From NCBI RefSeq assembly GCF_004217225.1, contig NZ_SHKM01000001.1, positions 1,774,137 to 1,838,136 on the forward strand: a stretch of DNA of 64,000 bases, given 5' to 3'. Below the pieces are notes generated by a model, which was not told the origin of the DNA, did not search any database, and was given only the letters and a program-made list of their open reading frames with translations. A program made the translations under genes and the position numbers. Origin of the DNA: Azospira oryzae (GTDB taxonomy: Bacteria; Pseudomonadota; Gammaproteobacteria; Burkholderiales; Rhodocyclaceae). Positions 59,432 to 64,000 of the stretch are shown one piece after another (position 1 is the first letter of the stretch; every line of letters starts with the position of its first letter).

Positions 59432-60400
59432 TCAGAAACTTCTCGTCACAGCGAAGACTGACAATTCTACCAGTGAATCTTTGTATTGAGAAGCCGGAAG
59501 CGCTTGCAGTGCGCGCACCGCCACTTCCGACTCGAGCTTGGCCTGCTTCAGGGTGTGCTCCAGGGCACCGGTGGCACGAATGGCTTCCAGCACTGCGGGG
59601 AAGTCATCCCGCCCGCCTTCCTCAATGGCGCGACGCACACAGGCAGCCTGCTCCGGGGAACCGTTCTGCATCACATAAATGAGAGGCAGCGTAGGCTTGC
59701 CTTCGGCCAGGTCGTCACCCAGATGCTTGCCGGTCTCGGCCTCGTCGGCAGAATAGTCCAGAACATCGTCCACCAGTTGGAACGCGGTCCCCAGATGCAT
59801 GCCGTAAGCCGCCAAACCTTCCTCGACCTCCGGCGTCGCCCCCCCCAGGATTGCCCCCAGCCGGGCCGCCGCCTGGAACAGCTTGGCCGTCTTGTAGCGG
59901 ATCACCTGCAGGTAACGCTCTTCATCCACGTCCGCATCGTGGCAGTTCATCAACTGCAGCACCTCGCCTTCGGCGATGATGTTGGTGGCATCCGCCAGCA
60001 CCTGCATGATGCGCATGTTGCCCACGGACACCATCATCTGGAAGGCGCGGGAATAGAGGAAATCGCCGACCAGCACGCTGGCGGCATTGCCGAACAGGTT
60101 ATTGGCCGTCTCCCGGCCCCGGCGCAGTTCCGACTCGTCTACCACATCGTCGTGCAACAGGGTGGCGGTATGAATGAATTCCACCACCGCAGCCAATTCA
60201 TGGTGATTGACACCCTTGTAGCCCATGGCACCGGCAGCCAGCAGCACCAGCACCGGACGCAGGCGCTTGCCGCCGCTGCTGATGATGTACTCGGCCACCT
60301 GACGAACGAGCACCACATCGGAATGCAGGCGCTGACGAATGACGGCATCCACCGACTTCATGTCGGGGCCGATCAGAGCATTGATTTTTTCGAGAGCCAC
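59432..60400 (-). CDS. ispB: Octaprenyl (polyprenyl) diphosphate synthase
   Basis: 322-residue trans-prenyltransferase that makes the quinone side chain. The two aspartate-rich motifs are LLHDDVVDES (about 81-90) and QLVDDVLDYS (about 210-219), with ISSGGKRLRPVLVLL upstream. Chain length (octa- or nona-) is not certain. I use a GTG start (60398-60400) giving MALEKINALIGPDM, which aligns with family N-termini; no suitable ATG exists nearby and the SD is weak. Divergent from rplU. Confidence 0.92.
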   Translation of the reverse strand: MALEKINALIGPDMKSVDAVIRQRLHSDVVLVRQVAEYIISSGGKRLRPVLVLLAAGAMGYKGVNHHELAAVVEFIHTATLLHDDVVDESELRRGRETANNLFGNAASVLVGDFLYSRAFQMMVSVGNMRIMQVLADATNIIAEGEVLQLMNCHDADVDEERYLQVIRYKTAKLFQAAARLGAILGGATPEVEEGLAAYGMHLGTAFQLVDDVLDYSADEAETGKHLGDDLAEGKPTLPLIYVMQNGSPEQAACVRRAIEEGGRDDFPAVLEAIRATGALEHTLKQAKLESEVAVRALQALPASQYKDSLVELSVFAVTRSF

Positions 60401-60566
60401 GGGAACGTTTCGAGAGCGTAAAGGAAAGGACGGCCACAACAGCCGGAAAAGCAACGGCGGAGGCCTTCAGCACAGGCTCCCAGCCAAGCCGCTGCATGGT
60501 AGGCGCGCGCCCGAGGATGGTCAAGCCGCCCGGCCGGCGGACGCGGCGACCAAAGAACGGAAGTCT

Positions 60567-60594
60567 TTGACGCGACGTCTAAAATCCGTATAAT
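60567..60594 (+). promoter_or_regulatory. Sigma-70 promoter of rplU-rpmA
   Basis: TTGACG (60567-60572), 16-base spacer, TATAAT (60589-60594). Start near 60601, about 33 bases before rplU. Confidence 0.8.
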
Positions 60595-60633
60595 GCACGG
60601 TTCTTTGTTACACCCTTTGTTATCGGAGTCCCT

Positions 60634-60945
60634 ATGTACGCGGTCATAAAAACCGGCGGCAAGCAATATCGCGTCGTCGCTGGCGAAAAACTTAAAGTAG
60701 AACAGATACCGGCAGACATCGGCGCACAAATCACTCTCGACCAGATCCTCATGGTAGGCGAAGGCGAGGCTGTGAAAATTGGCGCCCCGCTGGTTCAGGG
60801 CGCCTCTGTCCAGGCTACCGTGGTTTCCCACGGCCGCCACGACAAGGTCAAGATTTTCAAGATGCGCCGTCGGAAGCACTACCAGAAGCACCAGGGCCAT
60901 CGTCAGAACTACACCGAGATCCGCATCGACGGCATCTCCGCCTGA
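60634..60945 (+). CDS. rplU: 50S ribosomal protein L21
   Basis: 103 residues, full length. [20 protein letters not shown] is the L21 N-terminal signature; [20 protein letters not shown] is the rRNA-binding region. It binds 23S rRNA. SD GGAG lies eight bases before ATG. It is the first gene of rplU-rpmA-obgE-proB, 18 bases before rpmA. Confidence 0.98.
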   Translation: MYAVIKTGGKQYRVVAGEKLKVEQIPADIGAQITLDQILMVGEGEAVKIGAPLVQGASVQATVVSHGRHDKVKIFKMRRRKHYQKHQGHRQNYTEIRIDGISA

Positions 60946-60963
60946 TCGAGGAGTTAATACACC

Positions 60964-61224
60964 ATGGCACACAAAAAAGCTGGCGGTAGTTCCCGCAACG
61001 GCCGCGACTCGGAATCGAAGCGACTTGGCGTAAAGCGCTACGGCGGCCAACTGGTGGCAGCCGGTAACATTCTGGTTCGTCAGCGTGGCACCGAATTCCA
61101 TCCCGGCGAAAACGTCGGCATCGGCAAGGACCACACCCTGTTCGCCCTCGTTGAAGGTCGCGTGCAATTCACCATCAAGGGTGAAAAGCGCCGCCGCACC
61201 GTGAGCATCGTTCCCGCCGCCTAA
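60964..61224 (+). CDS. rpmA: 50S ribosomal protein L27
   Basis: 86 residues. Begins [19 protein letters not shown], the mature flexible tail near the peptidyl-transferase centre, without the N-terminal extension found in Firmicutes, then LGVKRYGGQ and [11 protein letters not shown]. Located directly after rplU; a hairpin with a short T-run follows and may reduce read-through into obgE. Confidence 0.98.
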   Translation: MAHKKAGGSSRNGRDSESKRLGVKRYGGQLVAAGNILVRQRGTEFHPGENVGIGKDHTLFALVEGRVQFTIKGEKRRRTVSIVPAA

Positions 61225-61236
61225 CCCGCGCTTTAA

Positions 61237-63509
<2,273 letters not shown>

Positions 63510-63525
63510 CGTTCACGACCTCAAC

Positions 63526-63561
63526 AATAAAAAAGGCGCCCTGGAAGGCGCCTTTTTTATT
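63526..63561. terminator. Bidirectional intrinsic terminator after proB
   Basis: AATAAAAAAGGCGCC, loop CTGGAA, GGCGCCTTTTTTATT. It ends the rplU-rpmA-obgE-proB unit. Confidence 0.93.
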
Positions 63562-63596
63562 GTCCACTCCCGGCGGCGCCTGGAATGAGCAAAAAC

Positions 63597-63624
63597 AAAA
63601 CGGGCACCCGAAGGTGCCCGTTTT
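63597..63624 (-). terminator. Intrinsic terminator after the porin gene
   Basis: Minus-strand AAAACGGGCACC, loop TTCG, GGTGCCCGTTTT followed by GTTTTTGC. It lies 32 bases past the porin stop. Confidence 0.9.
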
Positions 63625-63656
63625 AACAACAACTGCTTCAGGTCGTCGAAAGACGA

Positions 63657-64000
63657 TTAGAAGGAGTGGTTGATACCCAGGTTGAACTGGGATTCGTTGT
63701 TGCCGGAGCCACCGGAGGCGTGAGCCACGGTGTAAGCAGCGTTGTCGTCGTTGCTGATCTTGGAGAAAGCGGTGTACAGCTTGGTACGCTTGCTCAGCAG
63801 GTAGTCAGCACCGATAGCGAACTGCTTGGCGTCGGCGTTGTCGTTCAGCTTGTCCTTCAGGTTGTTGTAGGAAGCCTTCAGGACAACCTTGGCACCGATG
63901 GGGGCGGACACGCCGATCAGCCAGTTGCGAACCTTGTCAGCGTCGTTGCCGTTGGCTTCAACCTTGTTGGAGCCGTAAGCACCGGACAGGGCCAGCACGC
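63657..64000 (-). CDS. Outer-membrane porin, Gram-negative type (3' part; 5' end outside window)
   Basis: The C-terminal 113 or so residues of a trimeric general porin of the betaproteobacterial family. The visible part consists of alternating amphipathic beta-strands (VLKASYNNLKDKL, KQFAIGADYLLSKRTKLYTA) and ends QFNLGINHSF; the terminal Phe is the BAM-recognition signal. Codon use is strongly biased, consistent with an abundant protein. The start lies beyond base 64000. Confidence 0.9.
   Translation of the reverse strand, partial: VLALSGAYGSNKVEANGNDADKVRNWLIGVSAPIGAKVVLKASYNNLKDKLNDNADAKQFAIGADYLLSKRTKLYTAFSKISNDDNAAYTVAHASGGSGNNESQFNLGINHSF

Overview
The window is a GC-rich chromosomal stretch of a Gram-negative betaproteobacterium. 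I infer Rhodocyclales (Azospira/Dechloromonas/Azoarcus type) from gene content and order: hemA-prfA-prmC-grxD, pilS-pilR-ampD beside a lysine/alanine-rich histone H1-like gene, rplU-rpmA-obgE-proB, a betaproteobacterial-type porin, and anaerobic indolepyruvate oxidoreductase. This placement rests on recognised protein families, not on a database search. No rRNA, insertion sequence, prophage or CRISPR array was seen. The region looks like core chromosome with a modest accessory flavour at the left edge.

Layout. 1-7.0 kb: a minus-strand surface-polysaccharide block with nucleotide-sugar enzymes (PseB-like dehydratase cut by the window edge, UDP-xylose synthase, Gmd, Fcl, ManC) and an ABC flippase-type exporter. 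7.2 kb: tRNA-Ala(CGC) with a near-ideal promoter. 7.3-17.9 kb: a chemoreceptor, tsaC, purK-purE-folD, indolepyruvate:ferredoxin oxidoreductase (iorA-iorB) behind a convincing FNR-type promoter, a second chemoreceptor with an unusual C-terminal sensor-like domain, and a DUF411 protein. 17.9-26.8 kb: YqaE, dolP-diaA envelope genes, an exonuclease/GIY-YIG fusion, rnk, a TetR/HPP divergent pair with clear operators, an aldehyde dehydrogenase, a DUF455 ferritin-like protein and several small unknowns. 26.9-36.2 kb: an AlgZ/AlgR-like two-component pair, argH, a Ser/Thr kinase fused to a cyclic-nucleotide-binding domain, amtB with a sigma-54 promoter, a BamE-like lipoprotein, an AhpD-like protein behind a CRP-type promoter, and a third chemoreceptor.

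36.3-47.9 kb: grxD-prmC-prfA-hemA; dtd with a lactate-utilisation-like operon (lutB, half aldehyde dehydrogenase, 2-hydroxyacid dehydrogenase, lutC) opposite an IclR regulator; a PBP7-type peptidase; a patatin. 48-54 kb: maeB, a candidate 6S-like structured RNA, pckG and an aminotransferase. Malic enzyme and PEP carboxykinase flank the RNA, so the C4/C3 node of gluconeogenesis sits here. 54-64 kb: histone H1-like protein with fifteen 14-residue repeats, ampD-pilR-pilS, tRNA-Pro(CGG), ispB divergent from rplU-rpmA-obgE-proB, and the 3' end of a porin.

The most interesting signals are regulatory and RNA-level: the approximately 210-nt structured RNA between maeB and pckG; two promoters with FNR/CRP-type palindromes centred exactly 41.5 bases before the inferred start; a textbook sigma-54 element before amtB; an intrinsic terminator pressed against the folD start; and the double operator between tetR and the HPP gene. 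Protein-level oddities are the kinase-cNMP fusion, the chemoreceptor C-terminal domain and the lut-like operon without lutA.
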